From: Knoxdaviesia capensis
Lineage: Eukaryota; Ascomycota; Sordariomycetes; Microascales; Gondwanamycetaceae
Reading direction: 5' to 3'
Length of the DNA stretch: 64,000 nucleotides
Assembly (NCBI GenBank): GCA_001510575.1
Contig: LNGK01000007.1
Span: 1,978,151-2,042,150, forward strand
Positions 32,441-43,413 of this stretch are shown piece by piece. The notes under the pieces were generated by a model, which was not told the DNA's origin, did not search any database, and was given only the letters and a program-made list of their open reading frames with translations. Within the stretch, counting starts at the first letter, position 1. Each line of letters begins with the position of its first letter. The position numbers were made by a program, and so were the translations under genes.

Positions 32441-33759
32441 ATGTCGTCTGACTCTCCCCCGCCCGCCGTGCCGTCTTCGCCGCGCCTGTCGGCCCACTCG
32501 CTCCAGGCCGCCGCCGCCATGAACGCCGGCCTGCAGCAGGAATCCTCGCGCCGTACGTCTCTCCCGTTCTCCCCGCCCCCTTCTGCCCCTCTCTTACCGG
32601 TGGTGATGTGCTTTTCTGACTCTGCTTGTATTTCTCAATCTCTAGGCTCCGCTGGTAGCAGCCCACTCTCCCGCGTCCCCACAACCAACGCTCCCACTAC
32701 GACCGCCTCCTCCACCTCCATCGCCGCCGCCGCCGCCGCCGACGCCGCAACAAACACCCGCCGCCGCTCCGTCGTGCTGATGAACCTGCAGCTCAACGAC
32801 CCCGCCCAGCCCAGCCCCGGCGAGCTGGCGTCCCCGCCGGTGCCGGCCATTTTACCTGCCGCCGCCGCCGCCCCCCCGGCGTCCTCTGCAAACGGCAACG
32901 GTGGTGGCGACCCGCTGTTCCCCGCGCTGGCCCCGCCGGCCTCGGCGCGCACCCGCACTCCCACCGTGCCCGTGTCGCCCATGCTGATCGCCCGCTCGCC
33001 GCACCACAGCCGTGCCCCGAGCCTGGGCGAGCTGCACCAGGAGCTCGAGGCCGAGCAGGAAGCCCAGGTGGTGCGTGAACTCCCCCCCTCCGGTTTCCTG
33101 GTTCTTTCTTTTCGTTGCTTGCCCGCTCGCTAACTCCCATCTTCTCTCCCTCACACAGAACCGCCTCCTCCAGATGATCCGCCAACAACAGCTCGAGCTG
33201 CAGCGCCTCCAAGCCAACGCACCTCCCGCTTCTGACGATGCCACCAGCGCCACCAGCGCCACCACCACCTCGTTCGCCGCGCTGCCCCTGCCCCCGCCGC
33301 CGGCCCCCCTCGGCCATCACCCGCGCTCGTCGTTCGACCTCGCGCGCGCCGACATCCAGCAGCGCCGCCGCTCCCGCACCCCCAGCCGCTCCGCCACCGG
33401 CGGAGGCGTGTCGCCGCGGCTGCGGGCCGCGTCGATCAGCGCCGCCGAGCTCGACCCCAACTCGGCCATGAACATCCTGACCGGCCGCGACGAGAGCGCG
33501 TTCTACCAGGCCGAGACGCAGATGTTGATCCGCGAGAACCAGATGCTGAAGCACCGCATCCGCGAGCTTGGTATGTCGCCTCTGGGGTGTGCCCCATGTA
33601 TCTTCCAAGTGTCACCCGCAAACAGCTAACGTGCATGCTCTTCTTCTCCCCGCTTCAGAAAAGCAGCTCGCCGAATCGGCCACCCAAGCCTCCCAGCACG
33701 AGCCGCCGCGCCACTCGCAGCTCCTGCAATCGCAGTCCGCCTCCGAGTCCGAAGCGTAG
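32441..33759 (+). CDS. Ser/Ala/Pro-rich protein with coiled coils, function unknown
   Basis: Exons 32441-32552, 32646-33070, 33159-33570 and 33659-33759 encode 349 residues. Donors are GTACGT, GTGCGT and GTATGT, with CTGAC or CTAAC branch sites. Splicing joins ...RAPSLGELHQELEAEQEAQV to NRLLQMIRQQQLELQRLQAN, forming one continuous helix, and ...LIRENQMLKHRIRELE to KQLAES, a second coiled coil at the C-terminus. The rest is low-complexity Ala/Ser/Pro. I believe similar SLGELHQELE...EAQVNRLLxMI proteins exist across filamentous ascomycetes, but I know no function for them. Intron 1 is 93 nt, a multiple of three, and has no stop in frame, so an unspliced reading adds a false hydrophobic insert. 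That the joined helices keep their hydrophobic spacing supports the exon model. Confidence 0.75.
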
Positions 33760-34804
33760 CACACGCGGTGTTGCCTGAACTTCATCCACACTCTCCTCCA
33801 CACAACCAGCAGAGTTTCCACTTCTCGCTCTCCATTTTGCTTCCTTTGCTTCCTCCCCCCCTCTAAGATCGGTTTTCGTGGTCCGTGGAGGACCGGTGCT
33901 AGAACACCCCCCCTTTTTTCTTTCTTCTTCACTGAGGTCTTACTTCCCTCCAACCTCAAGCATGTATCCCATCAACTTTCCCCCAGTTTTCTTTCTTTCT
34001 TCTTTCTTTTCTTTCTGTTTTTAAACCGGCGTTCGCGGGGCTTGAAGATGGGCCGGGTGGGCGTGGCCCCCGTTCCACCCACCCACACCCATCGGGGACT
34101 TTTTTTTTTGATTCTTTCTTGTGTCTTTTTTCGGCCGGCCTCGTGCTTCCCCCAATCACGGGACAACCAGATGTGCGAGGACAGGCTTCGTCGCGGCGTT
34201 TTGTCATCCCCGGTGTCGGGATTATTCTTCGGAGGGTCTTCCTCGGGGTTTTCGCTTCAGTCTGACCTGCTGCTGTTCTTTTCTTCTGGTTTCTTACTAC
34301 TCTTGTCTGGCCTGGTCGTTTTATCCAGACCGCCTCCAGCGCTAAATCAAGTTGATTCTCACCTACTCCTCCTTCTGATCTGTGCATGCACTGTGACTTT
34401 TTGATACTGCGTTCAGCAGACCTGCAATATAAAGTAAACACGTTTGAATTTCATGGTATCGCTATATATCTAGATCTTTTCTACACCAAGAAGAAGAGAC
34501 GACAGAAAAAAGAAATAAGAAACAAAAGAAACTCCCCCAACCTCCCAAAAAAAAGAAACACTCATCAAATCCATCATGCACACCGTCCTATAGGACATTC
34601 CCGAGAAACCAAAAAGGAAATAAGAAACAAGATAGGAAAAAAGAGAACATGTCGACGTGTGAGGGGAGAGGTGTGGTCTCGGAGAGAAGACACCACACAA
34701 TGAGGTGGTTGACGAGCCGACATGGTTCGATCCGGACGCCGAAGATGCAAAGACTGAAAAAGCAGAGTTCCGACCTAGTATGAAAAAAACGTCGATGACC
34801 GGAT
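33760..34804. other. Convergent 3' intergenic region
   Basis: About 1 kb between the coiled-coil gene and the true 3' end of CHO2. It is T/C-rich on the left and A-rich on the right (34480-34560), consistent with two facing 3' UTRs. No gene is seen. Confidence 0.55.
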
Positions 34805-37800
34805 CTACAAGTCCTTGGAGAAGCTGGGGGAGGTCGGCGTGGTGGTGCCCTTGGACGCAGACATGCTGTACGGAGCCTGGATGTTGTGGACGAGGTTAGC
34901 TATCTGACTTGGCCGCGGTGAAAACAGAGGGAAACCTCCACAATAAAAAACTTACAAGAACTTGCTTAGCGTTGCAGATCCGCCATGCAAGTCTGCGCAC
35001 GTTGCCATCAGCCGGCACCACCGCCGGCGCAAACTCAATACCGAACATCTGGTGGATCGCATACACGACACGCTTGGCGTACTTGCTATCGCGTTCGACG
35101 TGCGCACCAAACGGCTCCTCGGGGGTCGACGGCGCAATATCCGGGTCGTTGTCGAGGCAGTTGCGCACCACAGGCAGCAGCGCAACCTCCACCTCGCGCT
35201 CAAACAGGCCCATGGTGTGCGGGTGCATCCCGATGGCAGACACGGCAACGTCCTCGTCATCGGAAAAGCGCTGGATACCAACCTCGAACGGCTGCGAGAT
35301 GGCCATGACGGTGTGAGCTCCAGCGTGGTGGTAGCGGAACTCAAACACGCCCTGGGTCCACCACAGCTTGTCGCCCTGGAAGAGGACCTCGCCTTCCACG
35401 AGACCATCGGCGTTCTTGGAATCGGAAACGCGGCGGCCGGCAGTAATAATGCAGGAGTCGTCGGCAGTCGAGTCGTACACACCCGGGGTGATGGGTGCCC
35501 AGCGACCCATGGACGAAACCTCGGTCAGCTCTCTGGAGTGGTTTGAAGTAACCTTGTACAGACCAATCCAGTCACGGTCGTGATGGTTGGCCGGGGCAGT
35601 CCAGCGCACGCGGATCGGAGCACCGTAGTCGAGGGAGAGCGGCGAAGCAGACCCAGGAGCAGAGGACGGGGATTCAATCTGCAGCGAGTACAGCTTGGCG
35701 TCGTCGAGGTTTCCGGGCTGGCCAGGCACAAGACGGGTCAGGGTCAGGCGAGCGGGGTATCCGTTGAACAGGGCCGAGGTATCGCGGACAATAGTCTTGA
35801 CACCGCTGGCAAGCTTGGGCCGGGCAGCCTCAATGAATTCCTCGACAAAGTGGGTAGTGTCGTCCAGGACCTTGTCGACGCTGCGCTGCCAGCCCTTGAC
35901 AGGGGGCGGAAGCGACTTCTTGATGAACTTGGTCAGGCCCGCCTCGCTGCGAAGACGGCGGCCGTAGATCTTCTGCATGTGGGGCTTCTCGACGTAGTCA
36001 ATGAAGGCAAGCATGAGGATCTGGGTGAAGAGGGCCATGATGAAGATGGCGCGACTCCACGTGATCAGAGCAGCACCCCAGATACCGGCGGTACCGAAGA
36101 CGCGCTCGGGGTTGTTGAGGAAGCGATAGATGGACTTGTAGGTGAGCTTGGCCTCGTGATCGAAGAAGAAGTCACCGAAGAACCAACCGAACTCGCCAAG
36201 CTCGTCGTACACACTGAAGGCGGTCCAGATCTGAAGAGCCACCAGGCTGGCGCCAATGACGTGCTTCAGCATGACCCAGCCGTAGTTCCAGTCCTCGGGA
36301 GGCGAGTACATCTTCCAGCATGCAGCAACAAACGAGGCGTAGCACAGAGTCATGCTGATGTGGTACAGAGACTTCCACTGGCGCCAGGCCTCATCCGAGC
36401 TCTCGCCGTACTTGACAAAGTGGCGGGTCCAAGACTTGTGGCGCGACTGCTGCTTGAGAATGGCACCCAGACCCATGTTGTACCACAGGCGCCAGGCGGC
36501 GGCGTGACCAACGAAGAGGATCTGGAAGAACGGCGTCGACGGGGTGGCGGCGGTGAGGAGGGCCATGTAGCCGGCTAGGAGCATAACCACATAATCGGTG
36601 CTACGGTACAAGTCCATGTTCTTGACACCGAGCAAGTTGTGAACCGGGGCTGGAGGGGGGTTCGTGCCGTGAGCGAGCTTGTCGGTGTGAGTGGTACCGG
36701 AAGAAACAGAGATAGCGTCGGAGGCAGATGCCGACGAGGCATTGTCGTCGAGGGTAGCAGTGGCACCAAGGGCAGTGGTCGACGAGGCCTGCGAGACGGA
36801 GGTGGTACGCATGCGAGGGGGAGGCGGGTTGTAAGTCTTCTCGATGTGGGGGTTCTCAACAATGACGAGGAAGGCCAGCTGGGCGAGATGGGCGACAATG
36901 GAGATGAACAGAACGTCGTAGCTGGCGGCCATCATGGAGATGCCGTAGTAGCCAGCGTAGCCAATGGAGTACATGGGATGGGGAGCCATTTCGAAGACAC
37001 CGTCAAAGGTCAGCTCCTGGTCAATCAGATAGAAGAAATCACCCCAGTACCAGGCATAGTCCTTGACGACACGGTGGGCATCAAGCTTGACCCAGAGGTT
37101 GAAGCCCACCAGGGCAATACCCAGAGCCCAGCGGCCCAGGGCCAGAGCGACAGTTTCGCCATCGGGACGATGGCCACAGACAATGGCGAACAGGCAGTAG
37201 GAAACAAAGTCGCACATGAGGATGAGGTCGACGACGCGGCGGAAGACGAGCCAGGTGTTGTACTCAATCGGGGCGGACTCGAACGAATAGTCCTCGGGGA
37301 TTTTGGTCTCGAGCTCCTGCTTCAGGAGGTTGTACAGCCACGGACGCGGGTTCCGGCCGGATGCGGGGGGCTCGAAAAGCTTGGCACGGCGGGCCCACGT
37401 GACCAGCCGGCGGTGGTTGGACTGGATGTTGAGCAGGTAGCCGATGCCGATGTTGTAGGACGCGCGCCAGAACATGAAGGTGACGGCGAACACGGGGCGC
37501 TTGAGGTGGGCGGGGAGGAAGCAAGCGGCGAGAATATGGAGAGCGAGAATACCCAGCACGATGGCGTCAGAGAGGTTCTTGGGTTGTCTGGGGTCCAGGA
37601 GTTGCGAGACCATGTCGTGGGTGGTCGGAACGGTGAAAACTGGTGATACCGAGAGCTGGTTAGGGGGTCGCGTGCCAGATGTCGGGGGCCGCCGAAAAGG
37701 CCGAATAACAGGTGCATGTGACTTACTAGTTCCGTTGGGAGTGCGGCCATAAGTCTTGCTGGACCGCTCATGGTGATCATCGTCGTCGAGATCCGACGAC

Positions 37801-37904
37801 TTGTCCTCGTCGAGGTCGGCGGCGGCAACCGGGGCAGGAGCATCGGCCACACGGCGGTTCCGCAAGCCGGAATCGGCATTTGCGGGCACAGCCGTGGCCG
37901 ACAT
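34805..37904 (-). CDS. CHO2: Phosphatidylethanolamine N-methyltransferase (PEMT, first methylation step)
   Basis: Exons on the minus strand are 37904-37727, 37639-34956 and 34876-34805, giving 977 residues. Intron 1 (GTAAGT...CACCAG, 87 nt) is a multiple of three without stops; removing it gives YGRTPNGTIFTVPTTHDMVS, the family's N-terminus. Intron 2 (GTAAGT, GCTAACC, CATCCAG) replaces the false ORF ending with a 24-codon exon joined after ...NAKQVL, reading APYSMSASKGTTTPTSPSFS before its end. Two tandem membrane methyltransferase units follow the family plan, each with multiple hydrophobic segments: DGVFEMAPHPMYSIGYAGYY with VENPHIEK in the first, and the fold ending VEKPHMQKIYG in the second. 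A soluble C-terminal domain follows. The enzyme transfers methyl from S-adenosylmethionine to phosphatidylethanolamine in the ER, towards phosphatidylcholine. Confidence 0.95.
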
Positions 37905-40380
37905 TGCGTCAATGGCGGATGTTTATTTTGGGGGGAAAATGGCACAGTATGAAGACTATAAGAGAGGAACGCTTCGTTGAGAACGCCCGGTAGGGGAGAG
38001 ACACGGAGGAGAGAGAAAAAAAGACACGGAGACTTTGGCTTACAGAGAAGAAGAAGAATGAAGAGGAGAGAAAGAAAAGAAGAAGTGGAGAGGAGAAGAA
38101 GAGAGAGAGAGAGAGAGAACGGAAACGAGGATGACTTAGCGTGTTGAAACTGCTTAGTTAAGGTGAAGGGGAAAAAAAGCGAGGAAGGAGGGGCTCACGA
38201 GGCTCCTTTTCTTTCCTTCCGATTAAGGGTTGTTGATATCGGGCAGAAGAAAAAGAATAGGAAAGAAAAGAAGAGGAAAGAACGAGAGAGGATCACCGCT
38301 GATAAAGAGATAGACGAGGGAGCGAGAGAGTGAGAGGAGGGGAAAGGTTGACAGGGAAGTAGCGACCGTCCCGACAGCCGCCAAGAAACGAGGGCACGAG
38401 GGCACACTGGGAGAAAAAAGAGCACCAAAAATGTCAAAAGGCAGAAGGAGCCCAAAAATCCCCACAACGAAATTCAAGGGGGGAAGGAAGCAATCTACAT
38501 ATCGGGGGATTCGGGTTAGTGAGGCAATGCGTTTCTCGGGGCCATGGATATTCGCGGTCTATCCGATGTTATACTACGGGATGTGTGTTTTGACAGCTGC
38601 TTGTTTGCCGAGCGAACGCTTTTTGCTAGAGCTCAAGCTATGGTTTGGTCTTTCGAAGCCGTTAAAAAAGCGTTCGGTGTGGCACACTCCCAGAGCTGTC
38701 AAAAATACATCTAGGGCTGGTGGTGGGTTGACAGTTGACTGAGTCTCTGCGTGGCCATCGGGGCGATATTACCGCGAGAGAGAGAAAGTGACAGAATCAG
38801 ACAGAGCCTTGATTTTTTTTTGTTGAGACACGCCCATGTTGGGTGGGTTACGCAAAGAGATTCAAAGCCGGAAGCCGGCCCTGGTCTTTTTGTGCTGTCC
38901 GTCCTCCCGCTCGTTCGTTCGTTCGTTCCGTGTGAGCGACCGAGAGAATGTGTGTGTGCCCTGTGCGCTGGGGACTCCTGGGAAGCACGCGCACACACAC
39001 ACAAATTAAATCCAATTTATTTTGTGTGTGTTAGGCTCTCATGTTACAGCGACGACGCAAAAAAACAGCAGACGATCTCTTTCCAATTGGAGGTTCGCAA
39101 TTTATTGGGTGACCCGCTTGGGCGGGGGATGCGCGGTGAGAGCTTTCGGGTCAAGTGCCGCCTTTTTTTTTTCCATTTTGTGTGTCGTGTGTCGCCTGCT
39201 CAATGTGCCATCCAGAACACAACTTGATTGCTTGCAATCGTCGAGGGAGGACGGGCAAAAGTCGAAATCAGGAGATGTGTGAGGTGAGGACCCGAAAATC
39301 GACAAACGGCATGGAATCCCCGTCCGGACACGGCATTTTCACATGCCAGGTTGTTTTTGGCTCTTTCGCGGTGTGTTTGTCTCACCTTGACCGTCGTTCG
39401 CTGGCTCTCAACCCGAGCCGACAGTGCTTGGCCGTGCTGCATGTACTGTACATGGGGTTTCGCCTGGCTTCGGGTTATTGTTGTCACCGCCTTTTTTGTT
39501 CATGCCCTCCCTTCTTTCTGCCATCCACCTCACGATGTCTGCATCTTGATTCTTCTGATGTAGCAGCTGTTTATCTTACTTTCGGGTCTAGGCCCCACCA
39601 CAGGCCTGAACTCGTCAACATCTTCATCACCATTTGGGCCTGCAGTATGCACTAGCCAACGTTGATCCAGGCCGTTGCCGCCCCGGCCCTGGCCCCGGCC
39701 AACAGGTAGTTCATCCAAGACATCAGCCGCTCCGGACATCGCAGCGAATCTGACACTACAGTTCGAGTAGCGTTAAGTGCGGGATGGGTTCCGCCTCGGC
39801 GGAGTCAACCCTAAAACCCCGCCACGTCTCAATGGGGATGCCGCTCCTTCTCTGAGCTGATAGCCCCGTCGATCGTGACATGCCAGCCGCGGTGACTTCA
39901 TGAATTCGTCTAGCAAGAGCGTCTTTCAGGCGTAGACATGATGATTGATCTCTCGGGCAGTTTGTCGGACATCTTGTTGCTCTAGAGACGCCATTGCGCA
40001 GGATTGTGGTGGTCGCTGAGGGAAAAGCCGGAGGGAGAAGACACGACAAAAAACACGAAGAGACAGTCATCTGGAGTCTCTAAAGAAGGAGAGGAATGGA
40101 GAGTGATGATACACTCCAGACTGTATCACATGATCCACCAGTATATATGACGATACTATAAGAATTATGCATATGAGGGAAAAACCGAACCCCCCATCAC
40201 CAAAGGACGTAAAGAATTTGTTATCATTCGTCATTAATTCATGCTCGGTTCATATACGGAGAGTTATACCGAGACTTATACCCAAAAACCTCCTCCCCAA
40301 ACAAGATTATGAATCACCGAAAACCGGAACAAGCACGCTTATATACATGAAAAAACTTGAAAAGAAAACGCCCATTCACC
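37905..40380. promoter_or_regulatory. CHO2 upstream region and 3' flank of the 40381 gene; no further gene seen
   Basis: 2.5 kb. The first ~400 bp upstream of CHO2 is purine-rich on the plus strand with a GA run (about 38100-38118), typical of a pyrimidine-rich leader on the coding strand. A CATGTGAAAA sequence (read on the minus strand, 39336-39345) is one base from the yeast inositol/choline-responsive consensus CATGTGAAAT but lies 1.4 kb from the start. Short ORFs around 39155-39655 have no protein-like features. A four-unit GTTC run is near 38912. Confidence 0.4.
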
Positions 40381-42042
40381 TCACAGCCGCTGCGTCGACG
40401 CCAGCGACATCGCCGGCACCTGACTCTGAAACTGCGGCACCGCCCCATGAAACCCGCGATGCTGGCGCGGGCGAACACTGTGCGCCGCGTCCCCGAGCCG
40501 GAGCTGCGGCGTCGACGCTATCGACGCTAACAACACCGTCGGGACGTCGCTCACGCACTGCGACGGGTCCCCGCCGAACCTGGGCAGAGACGGCAGCATG
40601 CTGGTCTCAACACTCCGGCCCCCCACGGATGGTTCGGGGGTCTGCGCGAGGGGGTCGTCGTGTTGCGAGGGGAACCACTCCATAACCTGCGCGGCTGGGA
40701 CGTTGTGGTCGGAGGCGTGCTCGGAGGGATTGCTTTCGGAGTGGTGGTGGCTGTCGGCTTCGCTGGGGTGTACTGACGGGGCCGGCTGGATCTTGATCCG
40801 TGTCCGCGGCGGCTCGGAGCCCTCACCCCAAGGGTCCTCCAGCTTGCGCTTGCCCACAGGGGCCTGCCGCTTGTTTCTTGCTTGGGCCATGAAGAGAATG
40901 AAGCGCTCCTCATCCAGCCCCAGAACCGTCTCCAGGTCATCGACCACGTTGGTGGCGTAGGAGGCCAGGGCGACCGGCGACAGAGATGCCAAGTCTACCG
41001 GCTGGGGTGATTCATCGTCGTCTTCTTCGTCCTCGGCGTCGTAGTCGTATTCTCCGTCTGCGCCCGGAAGCGGGATCTGAACACTATAGAACAGGACAAG
41101 GTACTGGAGCTGCGCGATCTGCCGCGGAGTCCGCGGGGTTCGGAGGCTGTAGAACTCCTTGGCGTGCTTGGGGAAGAGGTTCATGTCCGGATATAGGGGC
41201 GCGGAATTTCCTGGACTCGTGACGGAAATGGGCTTGATGCGTATGATAGGATTTCGGAGCCGGCCGTTGGATGCTTGGTCGGCTATCCGGGATACCTTGG
41301 CGGTCATATCGGCTCTTAGCTGCTGGTTCTCGAGACGGAGCGCATCTTCTGCCGCCTTCGCCTCGGCACGAACCGTGTCGAGCTGCTCTTTGGCTTTAGC
41401 ACGAATCTTCGACACCTCCGCCTTGGCCTCGACGCTCACGGCATCAAGCCCCTCCTTGACCTCCGACCTCACGTAGTCCTCTGCATCCTTAGCCTCGGTG
41501 CGCACACCCTGGATCCCGTCAGAAACCTCCACGTGCAACACACCAAGCTCGTCATTCATTTCTGCCCGAATCAGCTCCTCGGCCACCTTCATTTCCGTCC
41601 GCGCCCGCCCAAACGCCCCACGCACCGCTTCGAAATGTGCATCCTGTCGCTGGGTGAACTGCCGGAACTCATCACGCCGGAGGGTTGGGGGTGAGGCTGT
41701 GGTTGTGGTTTCCAGGGCCACCGGCGCGGTCGCCGGGGTCGTGGCGGTGGTTATGGCCGCCTCCGTGGCGACCGGCGTGGCCGCCCTGCTGGCGGGGATC
41801 GAGGTGCTTGCGGTTGCTTCTGCGGCTATCAACAATGGTGCCGTGGCCGCCGGAGCCAGTGTGGCCGGCGCGGGTTCCTCCGTGGCTATCAAAAACGTCC
41901 CCGTGGCCGCGGCGGCCACGGTGGTTGTGGTGGTGGCCATCATACCGCCTGTACCGGCCCGCGGCGAACACCCAGGCCGTGATCTGGGCCGGACCGCCAA
42001 GTCGAATGTATGGTGCGGTATATCCGAGACTCGCAGAAACAT
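40381..42042 (-). CDS. Coiled-coil protein with a conserved-looking C-terminal block, function unknown
   Basis: One exon of 553 codons. After an Ala/Thr-rich N-terminus comes a long amphipathic coiled coil (about residues 120-260) made of repeated charged segments such as EAKDAEDYVRSEVKEGLDAV and AEVSKIRAKAKEQLDTVRAE. A compact block follows: NPIIRIKPIS, then YPDMNLFPKHAKEFYSLRTP and RQIAQLQYLVLFYSVQIPL. An acidic stretch (YDYDAEDEEDDDES), a basic nuclear-signal-like NKRQAPVGKRKLEDPW and a Ser/His-rich tail complete it. The FPxxxxEFYxLR...LxYLxxFYxV pattern reminds me of an expanded fungal family, but I cannot name it. The start may be at 42042 or at the MMATTTTT methionine (41943); residues before the latter look unstructured. 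Confidence 0.65.
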   Translation of the reverse strand: MFLRVSDIPHHTFDLAVRPRSRPGCSPRAGTGGMMATTTTTVAAAATGTFLIATEEPAPATLAPAATAPLLIAAEATASTSIPASRAATPVATEAAITTATTPATAPVALETTTTASPPTLRRDEFRQFTQRQDAHFEAVRGAFGRARTEMKVAEELIRAEMNDELGVLHVEVSDGIQGVRTEAKDAEDYVRSEVKEGLDAVSVEAKAEVSKIRAKAKEQLDTVRAEAKAAEDALRLENQQLRADMTAKVSRIADQASNGRLRNPIIRIKPISVTSPGNSAPLYPDMNLFPKHAKEFYSLRTPRTPRQIAQLQYLVLFYSVQIPLPGADGEYDYDAEDEEDDDESPQPVDLASLSPVALASYATNVVDDLETVLGLDEERFILFMAQARNKRQAPVGKRKLEDPWGEGSEPPRTRIKIQPAPSVHPSEADSHHHSESNPSEHASDHNVPAAQVMEWFPSQHDDPLAQTPEPSVGGRSVETSMLPSLPRFGGDPSQCVSDVPTVLLASIASTPQLRLGDAAHSVRPRQHRGFHGAVPQFQSQVPAMSLASTQRL

Positions 42043-42751
42043 AACGACAAAAAAACAAAAGGCCCCGAATTATCTTCAGCGCAGTTCACTTCAATCCCCA
42101 GGGAAAAAAAAAAAATCACCCCGAACACACATCCATCAAGCAACCATTACACCAAAAAAAGGAGAAAAAAAGAGCTTCACGAAGAACCGAACGATGAAAA
42201 AATCTCCACCGACACAGACGGGAAGCAGGGACCGCGAGAACCCGCTCCCGGCCACGTATGTGTGAGAATCTGCAGCGAAGCGCCCGTCGTCGGCCGCCCT
42301 GTTTGGATGCCTGCAGATGCGGCCGCGGCCGTGCCGTCTGATTGGGTGGCACACATGCAGGGCGAGCAGACAAACGGCGGCGGCCGTGTGAACCGGCCGC
42401 CGCACCTCTTAAGAAATAAACAAACAAAAACGTGTCTTAGGGTTCAACCCGCCATTGTTCACATGTCACGAACCACTCACTCTCTGGGTGGAAGAAAGCC
42501 CTGGACGCTTTTACCCACATATTCACGGCCATCGACACGCCATGGATCTGCTCCCCAACAAAAAAAAAAAAAAATACAAAAAATTCCCTGGACCAGGGGC
42601 CACTCCCGCCCCAGGAGCATCTTCCCACCCGAGTCGAAACAAGCAGAAGACCACAGAAGAACGAAGACACAGAAGAGGGGGCGGCGATGGTGAGCGAAGG
42701 CCTTAAAACACCCGTTCCCAGCCCGCCGTCTCCAACAAGCTCGTATCGGCA
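42043..42751. other. Intergenic region upstream of the tRNA pair; no gene seen
   Basis: This is the 5' flank of the coiled-coil gene. It is A-rich on the plus strand and has a TTAGGGTT telobox at 42437-42444. No gene is visible. Confidence 0.5.
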
Positions 42752-42884
42752 GGGGATGTGGTTTAGTGGTATAACGAATCCTTAGCATCTCCTATCCCGG
42801 GAAACTGTGCTTCTCCCTCACACGAGAGCTGTGTCTTTCTGGAAAAGCTTGGATTAGGTCCAGGGTTCGATTCCCTGCATCTCC
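42752..42884 (+). tRNA. tRNA-Ala (anticodon AGC) with a 62-nt intron
   Basis: The mature tRNA folds from 42752-42787 plus 42850-42884. The acceptor stem GGGGATG pairs with CATCTCC and includes G3:U70, the alanine identity pair. The anticodon stem AATCC/GGATT encloses a TTAGCAT loop with anticodon AGC. The variable loop is AGGTC and the T arm is CAGGG-TTCGATT-CCCTG. The intron (42788-42849) sits after position 37, the standard place for nuclear tRNA introns, and ends AGCT, which can pair with the anticodon. The D stem is only three pairs. The internal B box GGTTCGATTCC is intact and T runs lie downstream (42890s-42906). Confidence 0.93.
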
Positions 42885-43033
42885 ATCATTTTTGCGGGCT
42901 TTTTTTGCGTCTCTCTATCTCTCCGGAGGCAAGCGGAAAGAACCCTTTTTTTTTTTTTTTCGGGGCCGCCGTGCTCTAAGTTGGGCTCTTGATACACAAT
43001 TGCACCCATCTTGAAATATACAAATTCCCACAG

Positions 43034-43130
43034 GGGGATGTGGTTTAGTGGTATAACGAATCCTTAGCATCGCATATCCGGTTTCTGGATGAGCTTGGAT
43101 TAGGTCCAGGGTTCGATTCCCTGCATCTCC
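43034..43130 (+). tRNA. tRNA-Ala (anticodon AGC) with a 26-nt intron
   Basis: The exonic sequence is identical to the copy at 42752, including G3:U70, the anticodon stem-loop and the T arm. The intron (43070-43095) follows position 37, is 26 nt, contains an ATCC/GGAT hairpin and again ends AGCT. A strong poly-T terminator follows at 43135-43142. The two copies are about 150 bp apart in the same orientation. Confidence 0.94.
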
Positions 43131-43413
43131 AACTCTTTTTTTTCTTTTTCTTTCGTTTTGGAAAAATTTTGTTTTCTTTTTTCGAGCTTGCTTGTTCAAG
43201 ATGTGGATCATTGGTGAATTGGTGGGAACTCTCTTCCATGTGGCCTCACGGTGGTGGATGACAGTCAGCAATTGCACTCGCATATCAATAAACAAGACAA
43301 CTTCATATTCCAAACTGTGCCTCTCCGTATCTACTCTATACACACTCTCATAAACAAAACAAAGAAAAAAAGGAAAACCTCTCCCCCCCCATACTAAACA
43401 ATGCTTTCCTCCC

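Noticed and set aside
36639..37646. Plus-strand ORFs opposite CHO2 (also 35580-36578)
   Set aside because: Shadows of the biased CHO2 coding sequence, with no family features.
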